The notes under the pieces: model-generated
Seen by the model: the letters and a program-made list of their open reading frames with translations, nothing else
Database searches by the model: none
What the model was told of the DNA's origin: nothing
From: Streptomyces griseomycini
GTDB taxonomy: Bacteria > Actinomycetota > Actinomycetes > Streptomycetales > Streptomycetaceae
Reading direction: 5' to 3'
DNA length: 64,000 bases
Assembly: GCF_014203535.1 (NCBI RefSeq)
Contig: NZ_JACHJI010000004.1
Location: forward strand, 372,001 to 436,000
Program-made: the position numbers and the translations under genes
Shown: positions 26,019 through 35,326 of the stretch, in pieces
Layout of the letters: each line of letters opens with the position of its first letter
Position numbering within the stretch: position 1 is the stretch's first letter

Positions 26019-27416
26019 TCACCCGGCGTCCCGGACCTTCGCCGCCGCCTTGCGGGCCGCCACCAGGACCGGGTCCCAGACCGGGGAGAAGGGCGGCGCG
26101 TAACCCAGGTCCAGGGCCGTCATCTGCTCCACCGTCATGCCGGCCGTGAGGGCGACCGCGGCGATGTCGACCCGCTTGCCCGCGCCCTCGCGGCCGACGA
26201 TCTGGACGCCGAGGAGGCGGCCGGTGCGCACCTCGGCGAGCATCTTCACCGTCATGGGGGAGGCGTTCGGGTAGTAGCCCGCGCGGCTCGTCGACTCGAC
26301 GGTGACGGCCTCGAACCGCAGGCCCACGCGGCGGGCGTCCTTCTCGCGCAGGCCGGTGCGCGCGATCTCCAGGTCGCACACCTTGCTGACCGCCGTGCCG
26401 ACCACGCCGGGGAAGGTGGCGTAACCGCCGCCGACGTTGGCGCCGATGACCTGGCCGTGCTTGTTGGCGTGCGTGCCGAGGGGGATGTGCCGCTGCTGCC
26501 CGGAGACCAGGTCGAGCACCTCCACGCAGTCGCCGCCGGCCCACACGTCCTGCTGCCCGCGCACCCGCATCGACCGGTCGGTCAGCAGCCCGCCGTGCTC
26601 GCCCAGGGGGAGTCCCGCCGCCCGCGCGAGGGCCGTCTCGGGCCGCACCCCGATGCCGAGCACGACGACGTCCGCCGGGAACTCGGCGTCCTCGGTGACG
26701 ACCGCCCGCACCCGGCCGTCGTCCCCCACGCGCAGCCCGGTGACCTCGGTGCCGTTGACCATGGTGATGCCCATGCCCTCCATGGCCCTGTGCACCAGGC
26801 GCCCCATGTCGGGGTCGAGGGTGGACATGGGCTCCTCGCCGCGGTTGACGACCGTCACCTCGTAACCGCGGTTGATCAACGCCTCGGCCATCTCCACGCC
26901 GATGTAACCCGCCCCGACGACCACCGCGCGCCCACCACGCGTGCGTGCCAGCGTGTCGAGCAGCGCCTGCCCGTCGTCCAGGGTCTGCACGCCGTGCACC
27001 CCGGCGGCGTCCATGCCGGGCAGCCCCGGACGGATCGGCCGCGCGCCGGTCGCGATCACCAGCTTGTCGTACGACGTCCAGGACTCGGCGCCGGAATCCA
27101 CGTCACGCGCGCGGACGCGCCCCCGGCCGAGGTCGAGCTCCGTCACCTCGGTGCGCAGCCGCAGGTCGATGTCCCGCGCGCGGTGCTCCTCGGGCGTGCG
27201 GGCGATCAGCCGGTCCCGTTCGGGGACGTCGCCGCCCACCCAGTACGGGATGCCGCACGCCGAGTAGGAGGTGAAGTGGCCGCGCTCGAACGCCACGATC
27301 TCCAGCTCGTCCGGACCCTTCAGCCGACGGGCCTGTGACGCCGCGGACATCCCCGCGGCGTCACCGCCGATCACGACCAGGCGTTCCCTCGCACCCCGCG
27401 CATCGCTCATGCTCAT
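26019..27416 (-). CDS. CoA-disulfide-reductase-like FAD/NAD(P) oxidoreductase
   Basis: The product is 465 residues. The FAD site is LVVIGGDAAGMSAASQARRL near the N terminus. A single redox Cys54 in SYSACGIPYWVGG is the hallmark of the NADH oxidase/CoA-disulfide reductase group. The NAD(P) site is AVVVGAGYIGVEMAEALINRG, the second FAD motif is VWAGGDCVEV, and a pyridine-nucleotide-disulfide dimerisation domain ends the protein. It probably reduces a low-molecular-weight disulfide or persulfide; the actual substrate is not readable. Starts at 27416 and 27410 are both possible. Confidence 0.88.
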   Translation of the reverse strand: MSMSDARGARERLVVIGGDAAGMSAASQARRLKGPDELEIVAFERGHFTSYSACGIPYWVGGDVPERDRLIARTPEEHRARDIDLRLRTEVTELDLGRGRVRARDVDSGAESWTSYDKLVIATGARPIRPGLPGMDAAGVHGVQTLDDGQALLDTLARTRGGRAVVVGAGYIGVEMAEALINRGYEVTVVNRGEEPMSTLDPDMGRLVHRAMEGMGITMVNGTEVTGLRVGDDGRVRAVVTEDAEFPADVVVLGIGVRPETALARAAGLPLGEHGGLLTDRSMRVRGQQDVWAGGDCVEVLDLVSGQQRHIPLGTHANKHGQVIGANVGGGYATFPGVVGTAVSKVCDLEIARTGLREKDARRVGLRFEAVTVESTSRAGYYPNASPMTVKMLAEVRTGRLLGVQIVGREGAGKRVDIAAVALTAGMTVEQMTALDLGYAPPFSPVWDPVLVAARKAAAKVRDAG

Positions 27417-27464
27417 GCGAACACGCTACGGGGGCGGGGCATTTCGAGCCCGCCCGAGAGCCCG

Positions 27465-28469
27465 TCAGGCGTTCCCGTCCCCCTCCGTGCCGTCGGGCGC
27501 CCGCCCGGGTGCGGGCCGCGCCGCCGGCAGCGGGCCCAGGGCGCTCGTCGCGGGGGCCCGCTCCGGCCGGCGCGGCAGCCGGGGACGCACGGCCTTCAGC
27601 CACAGCAGGACGAGCAGGACGCCCACCGCCGCGAACGGCAGCACCGCGCCGATCGCCACCGCCAGCCAGCGCAGCATCGTCACGAACGCGTCCCAGCCGC
27701 CCGCGAGCGCGTCCACGAAGCCGGGGTCGTCGTCCTTCGCGGCCTTCTCCACCGGCGTCTCGGACAGGGACAGGGTGACGGTGGCCAGGCTCGTACGGTC
27801 CTCCAGCGACTCCTGACGGGCGAGCAGGGCCTCCAGATCGGCCTGACGGGTGCTCAGTTCCCCTTCCAGGGTCACCACGTCGCTGAGCCTGGTCGCCTGG
27901 TCCATCAGTTCGCGGATCCGGGCCACGCTGGCGCGCTGCGACCTGATCCGGCTCTCCACGTCGACCACCTGGTCGGTGACGTCCTGCGCCTTCGCGCGGC
28001 GTTCGAGGAGTTCGCCCGCGCCCTCCAGGTCGGCGAGGACCTCCTCGTACCGCGCGACGGGCACGCGCAGCACCACGCGCGTGTGCTCGTGGCCCTCCTC
28101 GTCCCGGGTGGTGGTCTCGTCGCCGACGTAGCCGCCCGCGTTCTCCGCGGTGGCGCGGGCCTCGTCCAGGGCCTTCGGGGCGTCCTTCACCCGCACGGTC
28201 AGCGAGGCGGTGCGGATGACGTGCTGCGCGGGGGCCTTCGGCGGCGTGGTCGCCCGCGGCGCCCCGTCCGCGCCGGAACCGGGCGCGCCCTGCTTCGCGC
28301 CCTCCGGCGCCGCCGCCTGCGCGTCCTCCTGGGACGCGGCCTTGCCGTCGGCGGCCGCGGAGCCGCCGGAGGCGTCGTCCGCGCCGCTGCACCCGGCGAC
28401 CGCGAGGGCCGCGGACAGCAGGACCACGGCCAGGGCGTGGGCCGGTCGTACGGATCGTCGTGTGCGCAT
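27465..28469 (-). CDS. DUF4349 domain lipoprotein
   Basis: The product is 334 residues. The signal peptide ends in the lipobox LAVAGC at about residue 26, and an Ala/Gly-rich linker follows. The DUF4349 body runs from VIRTASLTVRVKDAPKALDE through a coiled-coil section (IRSQRASVARIRELMDQATR, QADLEALLARQESLEDRT) to a membrane segment (AVAIGAVLPFAAVGVLLVLL) near residue 275 and a Pro/Arg-rich tail. It is probably a lipid-anchored envelope protein crossing the membrane at its C-terminal helix. Its function is unknown. Confidence 0.85.
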   Translation of the reverse strand: MRTRRSVRPAHALAVVLLSAALAVAGCSGADDASGGSAAADGKAASQEDAQAAAPEGAKQGAPGSGADGAPRATTPPKAPAQHVIRTASLTVRVKDAPKALDEARATAENAGGYVGDETTTRDEEGHEHTRVVLRVPVARYEEVLADLEGAGELLERRAKAQDVTDQVVDVESRIRSQRASVARIRELMDQATRLSDVVTLEGELSTRQADLEALLARQESLEDRTSLATVTLSLSETPVEKAAKDDDPGFVDALAGGWDAFVTMLRWLAVAIGAVLPFAAVGVLLVLLWLKAVRPRLPRRPERAPATSALGPLPAARPAPGRAPDGTEGDGNA

Positions 28470-28649
28470 CTGGGTCTTCCCCCCGGGATCGTGACGACTG
28501 ATGCTCCTACGACGCCGAAGGGGCGGGGGACGTTGGCGCGGAACGGTTCCGATGCGGTCACGGTAGGGACTCGGCGGGGACGGGACGGGGACCGGTCGGG
28601 GCCGGACGGCCCTGGTGGGACCGCCGGAGGCGTCTGAGAGGGTGGAGTC

Positions 28650-30107
28650 ATGAGCGGATCACATACGGGCGCCGGCCGGCGGGTCGTCGTCGTCGGAGCC
28701 GGTGTCGCCGGGCTGGCCGCCGCGCACCGGGCGCTGGAGCGCGGGGCGCGGGTGACGGTGCTGGAGGCCTCGGACCGGGTCGGCGGCAAGCTGCTGCCCG
28801 GCGAGATCGCGGGCGTGCGGGTGGACCTCGGCGCGGAGTCGATGCTGGCCCGCCGCCCCGAGGCGGTGGCCCTCGCCCGCGAGGTGGGCCTCGCCGACCG
28901 CCTCCGGCCCCCGGCCACCGCGACGGCCTCGCTGTGGACCCGCGGTGCCCTGCGCCCCATGCCCAAGGGCCACGTCATGGGCGTGCCCGGCACCGCCGAC
29001 GCCCTCGCCGGCGTGCTGTCCGACGAGGGGCTCGCCCGGATCGGGCGCGACGCCGACCTGCCGCGCACCGAGGTCGGCGACGACGTGGCAGTCGGCGAGT
29101 ACGTGGCGGCCCGCATGGGCCGCGAGGTCGTCGACCGCCTCGTGGAACCCCTGCTGGGCGGGGTGTACGCGGGCGACGCGTACCGCATCTCGATGCGCTC
29201 GGCGGTCCCGCAGCTCTTCGAGGCCGCCCGCACCCACACCTCCCTGACCGAGGGGGTCCGCGAGATCCAGGCCCGGTCCGCCGCCTCCCCGCAGACCGGT
29301 CCCGTGTTCATGGGCGTCGAGGGCGGGGTGGGCACCCTCCCGCTCGCCGTCGCCGAGTCGGTCCGGGCACGCGGCGCGGAGATCCTCACCGGCACGCCGG
29401 TCACCGGGCTGCGCCGGACCCCCGAGGGCGGCTGGCGGGTCGTCGCCGGGGACCGGACCCTGTCCGCCGACGCGGTCGTCGTCGCCGTCCCCGCCCCGGC
29501 CGCCGCCGGCCTCCTGCGCGCCGAGGCCCCCCGGGCCGCCGCCGAACTGGCCGGGGTCGAGTACGCCTCCATGGCGCTGATCACCCTCGCCTACCGCCGC
29601 GCGGAGACCGGCCTGCCCGAGGGCAGCGGATTCCTGGTGCCGCCGGTCGACGGCCGCACGATCAAGGCGGCCACCTTCGCCTCGAACAAGTGGGGCTGGA
29701 TCGCCGACGAGGACCCCGGCCTGGTCGTCCTGCGCACCTCCGTCGGCCGCCACGGCGAGACCGAGGTCCTCCGCCGCGACGACGCCGACCTCGTGGAGGT
29801 CTCCCGGCACGACCTGAAGGCGGCCACCGGCCTGGACGCCGCCCCCGTCGCCACCCGCGTCACCCGCTGGGACGACGGCCTGCCCCAGTACCCCGTCGGC
29901 CACCACGCGCGCGTGGCCCGCGTCCGCGAGCACCTCGCGGGCCTCGCGGGGCTGGCCGTGTGCGGCGCGGCCTACGACGGCGTCGGCATCCCCGCGTGCG
30001 TCGCGAGCGCGTACGCGGCCGTCGACCAGATCCACGGTGACCCGCACGGTGTGCAGGAGCTCACCGCCCACCCGGTGCAAAGCCTTCACGGAGGAGCAGG
30101 AGAATAA
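28650..30107 (+). CDS. hemG: Protoporphyrinogen/coproporphyrinogen III oxidase
   Basis: The product is 485 residues from ATG 28650. The FAD motif is [20 protein letters not shown], followed by [26 protein letters not shown]. The C terminus has [21 protein letters not shown], typical of the HemY-type oxygen-dependent enzyme. In actinobacteria this enzyme oxidises coproporphyrinogen III to coproporphyrin III in the coproporphyrin-dependent haem route (alternative names hemY, cgoX). It sits 5 bp before hemQ on the same strand, which supports that role. Confidence 0.93.
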   Translation: MSGSHTGAGRRVVVVGAGVAGLAAAHRALERGARVTVLEASDRVGGKLLPGEIAGVRVDLGAESMLARRPEAVALAREVGLADRLRPPATATASLWTRGALRPMPKGHVMGVPGTADALAGVLSDEGLARIGRDADLPRTEVGDDVAVGEYVAARMGREVVDRLVEPLLGGVYAGDAYRISMRSAVPQLFEAARTHTSLTEGVREIQARSAASPQTGPVFMGVEGGVGTLPLAVAESVRARGAEILTGTPVTGLRRTPEGGWRVVAGDRTLSADAVVVAVPAPAAAGLLRAEAPRAAAELAGVEYASMALITLAYRRAETGLPEGSGFLVPPVDGRTIKAATFASNKWGWIADEDPGLVVLRTSVGRHGETEVLRRDDADLVEVSRHDLKAATGLDAAPVATRVTRWDDGLPQYPVGHHARVARVREHLAGLAGLAVCGAAYDGVGIPACVASAYAAVDQIHGDPHGVQELTAHPVQSLHGGAGE

Positions 30108-30112
30108 GGGAC

Positions 30113-30844
30113 ATGAGTGACGACGCCACCACCCCCGCCCCCGACCGGATCCCGAACAAGGGCAAGCTGGCCAAGGACCTCAACGAGGTCATCCGCTACA
30201 CCCTCTGGTCCGTCTTCAGGCTGAAGGACGTGCTGCCCGAGGACCGCGCCGGGTACGCCGACGAGGTCCAGGAGCTGTTCGACCAGCTCGCCGCCAAGGA
30301 CGTCGTGATCCGCGGCACCTACGACCTGTCGGGCCTGCGCGCGGACGCCGACCTCATGATCTGGTGGCACGCCGAGACCGCCGACCAGCTCCAGGAGGCG
30401 TACAACCTCTTCCGCCGCACCAGGCTGGGCCGCGCGCTGGAGCCGGTCTGGTCGAACATGGCGCTGCACCGGCCCGCCGAGTTCAACCGCTCGCACATCC
30501 CGGCGTTCCTCGCCGACGAGACGCCCCGCGACTACGTGAGCGTCTACCCCTTCGTGCGCTCCTACGACTGGTACCTGCTGCCCGACGAGGACCGCCGCCG
30601 CATGCTCGCCGACCACGGCAAGATGGCCCGCGGCTACCCCGACGTGCGCGCCAACACGGTCGCCTCCTTCTCCCTCGGCGACTACGAGTGGATCCTCGCC
30701 TTCGAGGCCGACGAGCTGCACCGCATCGTCGACCTCATGCGCCACCTGCGCGGCTCGGAGGCCCGGATGCACGTCCGCGAGGAGGTCCCGTTCTTCACGG
30801 GCCGCCGCAAGGACGTCGCGGAACTGGTCGCCGGCCTGGCCTGA
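30113..30844 (+). CDS. hemQ: Coproheme decarboxylase HemQ (chlorite-dismutase-like)
   Basis: HemQ oxidatively decarboxylates iron coproporphyrin III to haem b. The 243-residue protein matches family length and has the catalytic Tyr145 in [17 protein letters not shown] and the proximal haem His168 in [16 protein letters not shown] further landmark is [16 protein letters not shown]. It probably forms a pentamer in the cytosol. It is in an operon with hemG (gap 5 bp). It ends head-to-head with the secreted peptidase gene with no spacer. Confidence 0.94.
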   Translation: MSDDATTPAPDRIPNKGKLAKDLNEVIRYTLWSVFRLKDVLPEDRAGYADEVQELFDQLAAKDVVIRGTYDLSGLRADADLMIWWHAETADQLQEAYNLFRRTRLGRALEPVWSNMALHRPAEFNRSHIPAFLADETPRDYVSVYPFVRSYDWYLLPDEDRRRMLADHGKMARGYPDVRANTVASFSLGDYEWILAFEADELHRIVDLMRHLRGSEARMHVREEVPFFTGRRKDVAELVAGLA

Positions 30845-32509
30845 TCAGGCGGCCGGGCGGGCGGCGGGCCGGGTGGTGGGCACCTTCCGGGCGGACCCGC
30901 CCGCCGGCTCCGGCTCCGGGCGCGGTGCGCAGGACGCGCGCCGTCCCGGCACCCGCCCCTCGAGCAGATACGCCTCCAGGTGTCCGTTCACGCAGGCGTT
31001 CGGCCCGCCCGCGACGCCGTGGGTGCCGGCGTCCCGCTCGGTCACCAGCACCGAACCCGCCAGCCGGCGGCGCAGCTCCAGGGCACCGTCGTACGGAGTG
31101 GCCGCGTCCCGCTCGGCCGCCAGGATCAGCGTCGGCGGCAGCTCACCGCGCCCGGCGCGCACGTCCAGCGGCCGCTGCCGGGGCGCCCGCCAGGAGGCAC
31201 AGGGCAGATTGGTCCACACGTTGCTCCAGGTCTCGAAGGGCGCCCGGCGCGCGAGCCGGGTGTTGTCCCGGTCCCACACCGCCCAGTCCGTCGGCCAGGG
31301 CGCGTCGTTGCACTCCACGGCGAGGTAGACCGCCCGCGCGTTCTCCTCCTCCGCCGCCGCCTCCGGGTACGCCCGGGCCTGCTCGACCAGCGGCCGGGGG
31401 TCGCCCCCCAGGTACGCCGACAGGGCGTGCGCGCGCTGCGGCCAGAGGTCGTCGTAGTACCCGGCCTGCAGGAACGCCGCCTGCAGCTCCCCCGGCCCCA
31501 CCTTCCCGCCGGCCGGCTCCTCCGCCAGCCGCGTCCGCGCCCGCTCGTAGCCGCGCTGCACCTCGCCCGGCGTGTCGCCCAGCCCGTACACGTCGTCGTG
31601 CCGGGCGACCCACGCCCGGAAGTCCGCCCAGCGGTCCTCGAACGCGGCCGACTGGTCGAGGTTGTTGCGGTACCAGATCTGCTCCGGGTCCGGGTTCACC
31701 GCCGAGTCGAACACCATCCGCCGCACGTGGGAGGGGAACATCGTGGCGTACAGCGCCCCGATGTACGTGCCGTAGGACGAGCCCAGGTACGTCAGCCGGT
31801 TCTCGCCGAGCGCGGCGCGCAGCACGTCCAGGTCGCGGGCGTTGTTGAGCGAGTGGTAGTGCCGCAGCGCGTCGCCGGTCCGCTCGGCGCAGCCGCGCGC
31901 GTACGCCTCGGCCCGCGCGACGCGCTCCCGCTTGTACGCCTTCGAGGGGTGGACCGGTGCCTTCGTGGGTCCCTCGGCGAAGACCTCCGGGTCCGTGCAG
32001 GACAGCGGCGCGGAACGGCCCACCCCGCGCGGGGCGTAGCCGACGAGGTCGTAGGCCGCCGCGACGCGCTTCCACTCCGGGAGCACGCCGAGGAGCGGGA
32101 AGGCCATGCCGCTCGCGCCGGGCCCGCCCGGGTTGTAGACCAGGGCGCCCTGCCGGGGCACCTCGCGCCTGCCGCCGGCGGGGTCCTTCCCGGTGGCCCG
32201 GACCCGGCTGACGGTGAGTTCGATCCGCTTGCCGTCCGGGCGGGCGTAGTCGAGCGGGACGCCGACCGTGCCGCACTGGACGGTGGCCGGCAGGTCCTCC
32301 GCGTCCGGGCACGCGCCGAACTCGACGCCCTCACGCGCGGCGCGCGCGGCGGCCACCGCGGTGCCGCGCAGCTCGGCCGCGCCGGGGGCGGTGGCCGAGG
32401 CGGCGGGAGCGGCCTCCCCGGCCGCTGAGGGAGCGCTGCCGGCCGGGGCGGCGGCCAGGGTGGTGAGCAGCAAGGATCCGGCGGCCACGTGGACGGCGGC
32501 GGTTCTCAT
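30845..32509 (-). CDS. Secreted tripeptidyl aminopeptidase-like alpha/beta hydrolase
   Basis: I start at ATG 32509 (554 residues) because AAGGGA lies just upstream and the next residues form a signal peptide (MRTAAVHVAAGSLLLTTLAAA) with an APAGSA-type cleavage site. The frame beyond it to 32578 lacks these features. The mature enzyme has the oxyanion region VYNPGGPGASGM, the nucleophile elbow YLGSSYGTYIGALYATMFP, the acid region LILAAERDAATPYDGA, and the catalytic His in DAGTHGVAGGPNACVN. A TAP-like C-terminal domain with cysteines is present. It is related to the Streptomyces mycelial aminopeptidases (SlpD/SlpE, Tap) that trim extracellular peptides. Confidence 0.9.
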   Translation of the reverse strand: MRTAAVHVAAGSLLLTTLAAAPAGSAPSAAGEAAPAASATAPGAAELRGTAVAAARAAREGVEFGACPDAEDLPATVQCGTVGVPLDYARPDGKRIELTVSRVRATGKDPAGGRREVPRQGALVYNPGGPGASGMAFPLLGVLPEWKRVAAAYDLVGYAPRGVGRSAPLSCTDPEVFAEGPTKAPVHPSKAYKRERVARAEAYARGCAERTGDALRHYHSLNNARDLDVLRAALGENRLTYLGSSYGTYIGALYATMFPSHVRRMVFDSAVNPDPEQIWYRNNLDQSAAFEDRWADFRAWVARHDDVYGLGDTPGEVQRGYERARTRLAEEPAGGKVGPGELQAAFLQAGYYDDLWPQRAHALSAYLGGDPRPLVEQARAYPEAAAEEENARAVYLAVECNDAPWPTDWAVWDRDNTRLARRAPFETWSNVWTNLPCASWRAPRQRPLDVRAGRGELPPTLILAAERDAATPYDGALELRRRLAGSVLVTERDAGTHGVAGGPNACVNGHLEAYLLEGRVPGRRASCAPRPEPEPAGGSARKVPTTRPAARPAA

Positions 32510-32596
32510 CGCGTATCCCTTCGGTGCACGGTGGCGACAAAAGGGATGTTTCGTTCGATGGTTGGCCGAGGCAAGCACCGTTCGCGGGTGTCGCCG

Positions 32597-33424
32597 TCAG
32601 TACTCCCGTTCGCCCCCGGAACGGCTGCCGTGCTCACGGTGCGCGAAGGCCGCGCGCAGGTCCGGCTCGCCGACCGCGTGGACGCCGCGCACGGCGACGG
32701 AGGTGAGGTACGCGCGGTCGTCGCCGGCGCCCTCGGCCCCGCGGTGCAGGGCCCCCAGCAGCCGCTGGCCGGCGGGGGAGGCCCAGCGCGAGTACGGGTG
32801 GACCTCGAACCGGGCTATCGCCAGACAGCTCAGCGCGAGGACGAGCGGCAGGGCGAACCACAGGGCGACCAGGTGGCGCGGCACGTCCGGGGGGACCGGC
32901 AGCGCCAGGGCGGCGGCGCCCAGCCCGACCACGGCCAGCGCGGCGAGCCGCACCCGGCGGACCGCGTCGGCGATCGTCGTGCCGGTGTGGCCGTCGGGCA
33001 CGGCCAGACCCGCGCGGACCAACCGGTCGGCGATCCCGCGCACCGCGTCCGCGGTCGCCGCGGCGGTCCGCACCGGAGCGATGGGGGACTGCCCCTCCGG
33101 TCCGATCGCCCCTATGACGGACCGCTCCACGTCGTCCCGCCCGCGCGGGTCGACCACGGTCGCCCAGCCGGTGTGCGCCAGCAGCAGGCGGCGCTGGCGC
33201 GCCATGGAGACGAGCGTGACGTCGGCGACCCGCCGGGGGCCGCCGGACAGGAACGCGGCCTCGTACAGGGTCAGGGGCGCCGGACGCGGATCGCGTTCCC
33301 CGCCGTCGGTCGCGGCGGCGGGACCGGGATCGGCGGCCGCCGCCCGGACGGCTGCCAGGCACAGCCGTGTGCACGCCGCGCCGGCGACGGCCCAGGCCGG
33401 CAGCAGGAGGAGGACCCAGAACAT
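32597..33424 (-). CDS. TIGR04222-type membrane protein
   Basis: The product is 275 residues. It has an N-terminal hydrophobic helix (MFWVLLLLPAWAVAGAACT), then a domain with LTLYEAAFLSGGPRRVADVTLVSMARQRRLLLAHTGWATV, then two central membrane helices (AALAVVGLGAAALALPV, LVALWFALPLVLALSCLAIA), and a C-terminal domain with SPAGQRLLGALHRGAEG and VAVRGVHAVGEPDLRAAF. I recognise this as the TIGR04222 family, of unknown function. Many relatives end in a Gly/Cys-rich tail, but this copy ends in a short charged tail. It follows the DUF692 gene by 138 bp on the same strand, and the pair recurs in Streptomyces as far as I recall. Confidence 0.75.
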   Translation of the reverse strand: MFWVLLLLPAWAVAGAACTRLCLAAVRAAAADPGPAAATDGGERDPRPAPLTLYEAAFLSGGPRRVADVTLVSMARQRRLLLAHTGWATVVDPRGRDDVERSVIGAIGPEGQSPIAPVRTAAATADAVRGIADRLVRAGLAVPDGHTGTTIADAVRRVRLAALAVVGLGAAALALPVPPDVPRHLVALWFALPLVLALSCLAIARFEVHPYSRWASPAGQRLLGALHRGAEGAGDDRAYLTSVAVRGVHAVGEPDLRAAFAHREHGSRSGGEREY

Positions 33425-33562
33425 GGGTCGTTTGTAAAGGACACGGTCACGAAAGCACCATGCCCTGTTCAGTATCCGGACGGAGTGTTGTCGGTATGTG
33501 ACGTTCCGTTTCGGGACGTCCCCGACGTCCCGGCACGCCGGCGCCCGGTGCTCCGGCCGGGC

Positions 33563-34897
33563 TCACCTCCGCAGCAGCACCCGCCGCGCCGCCCGGGCCA
33601 GCCGCACCGTCGGCCGCCGCGACCGGGGCCTCGGACCCGACCGCTCCAGCCACCAGTCCCGCAGCTCGCGCCGCGCCCGCTCCTCTTCCGGCCGCCCGGC
33701 CAGCAGCAGGTGCTCGGCGAAGTCCAGCGCGTCCTGCCGGTAGCCCCCGCTCATCGGCTGCCCCTGCGCATACGCGAGGAAGTCGGCCCGGTACTCCCCG
33801 CCGAGGATCACCGGCAGCTCGGGCGCGACCTTGGCGACGACGTCCGCCCGCTTCGCGGCGAGCGCCCGCACCTGCACCCCCATCCGCACCCGGTCGAACC
33901 CCTCGGGCACGGGCGTCCCGGCGACCAGCGCGGACAGCAGCGCGGTCTGCGCGAGGGCGAGCCGCTGCCGGGAGGGCCCGCAGGACCCCCGTTCCGCCTC
34001 CGGCCGGACGGGAGGCGCACCCGCGGCCGCCTCCGCGGCACCCGACCGGGCCTCCTCCTCGGCCCGTCGACCGGCACCCTTCTCCAGGGCGTCCCGGATG
34101 GCCCTCAACTCGCCTTCCAGCTCGGCCGGTTCCGGGAAGTTCTCGTCCCGCTCCAGCAGCACGCCGGGAGGGGAGACCCGGGCCGCGAGGTCGGTGAGGA
34201 CGTCGAGCACGGGGCCGGGGACGGGATGGGCGTGGCTGTCGTGCCACACGCCGTCCCGCTCGACGCCGCCGGCGACGTGGACGTACGCGATGGCCTCCAG
34301 GGGCAGTTCGGCGAGCGCCTCGGCCGGGTCCTCGCCGCGGTTGACGTGGTTGGTGTGCAGGTTGGCCACGTCGATGAGGAGCCGCACGCCGGTGCGGTCG
34401 GCCAGTTCGTACAGGAACTGACCCTCGGTCATCTCCTCGCCGGGCCAGGAGATCAGCGCGGCGATGTTCTCCACGGCGAGCGGCACGGGCAGCGCGTCCT
34501 GGGCGATGCGGACGTTCTCGCACAGCACGTCGAGGGCGTCGCGGGTGCGCGGCACGGGCAGCAGGTGCCCCGCCTCGAGCCGCGGCGAGGCGGTCAGCGC
34601 CCCGCCCGCCCGCACGAACGCGATGTGCTCGGTGACCAGCGGCGACCCGAGAGCCGTGGCCCGCTCGGCGAGGGCGGCCAGCCGTCCCTCGTCGGGCCGC
34701 TCGGCACCGCCCAGCCCCAGCGAGACCCCGTGCGGCACGACGGTCACCCCGCGCCCGCGCAGCCGCGTCAGCGACTCGGGCAGATGCCCCGGGCAGACGT
34801 TCTCGGCCACGACCTCGACCCAGTCGATCCCCGGCATGCCCTCCACGGCACCGGCGATCTCCGGCCGCCACCCGATCCCCGTCCCCAGTCGCACCAT
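33563..34897 (-). CDS. DUF692 (MNIO-type) protein fused to a C-terminal domain of unknown function
   Basis: ATG 34897 (444 residues) is preferred because GGAGG lies just upstream; the GTG at 34912 is itself part of that ribosome site. The DUF692 TIM barrel at about 1-275 shows [85 protein letters not shown] and [12 protein letters not shown], with the His/Asp/Glu set expected for iron binding. After a linker, a helical domain (about 310-440) has [19 protein letters not shown] and [34 protein letters not shown]692 enzymes are multinuclear iron oxidases, some of which modify Cys in RiPP precursors. No precursor peptide is visible here. Confidence 0.85.
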   Translation of the reverse strand: MVRLGTGIGWRPEIAGAVEGMPGIDWVEVVAENVCPGHLPESLTRLRGRGVTVVPHGVSLGLGGAERPDEGRLAALAERATALGSPLVTEHIAFVRAGGALTASPRLEAGHLLPVPRTRDALDVLCENVRIAQDALPVPLAVENIAALISWPGEEMTEGQFLYELADRTGVRLLIDVANLHTNHVNRGEDPAEALAELPLEAIAYVHVAGGVERDGVWHDSHAHPVPGPVLDVLTDLAARVSPPGVLLERDENFPEPAELEGELRAIRDALEKGAGRRAEEEARSGAAEAAAGAPPVRPEAERGSCGPSRQRLALAQTALLSALVAGTPVPEGFDRVRMGVQVRALAAKRADVVAKVAPELPVILGGEYRADFLAYAQGQPMSGGYRQDALDFAEHLLLAGRPEEERARRELRDWWLERSGPRPRSRRPTVRLARAARRVLLRR

Positions 34898-35326
34898 CGT
34901 CCCCTCCTCCACCCGGCTTCCCCGGTCACCCGGCTTCCCCGGTCACCCGGCTGTTCCGGCCCCCGCCGGACGTCCTCTCCGGACGTGACGGGGGTATGAC
35001 CCCGCAGCCGGCCCCCGAACCCTGTGGCGGACACCTTCAGAGCAACATTTGAGCTTCGGGACGGGCCGCCCGGGTCCGGTGCCGATGAGTACGTGCGGCC
35101 GGTGCCGGCCGTTCATCCCGGCCCCGGGGACCCGGGCCGTCCGCCCGCTCCCGCAGACCGGCCCCCCGGGCCGCGAGACCACGGCCCGCGGCCTCGACGG
35201 GGGGACACGACCGGTGCGGAACGGGCTTGCTGCGGCGGATGCCGCGCTGACGGAATCATGGACATGATCAAGAGGGCCGAGCCCTCCGTCCGCCGGTGAG
35301 GGAGGAGAGGGAGGACACCGGGAGCC
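34898..35326. other. Intergenic region between the DUF692 and MATE genes
   Basis: This 429-base divergent region contains only short shadow frames. The GAGGAGGGGA immediately next to 34897 is the DUF692 ribosome site. Just before 35327, GAGAGGGAGGACACCGGGAGCC is the MATE ribosome-site region. No convincing promoter or small gene was found. Confidence 0.5.

Noticed and set aside
26945..27338. Several plus-strand frames opposite the flavoprotein gene
   Set aside because: All are antisense to the strong FAD/NAD motifs of the minus-strand gene.
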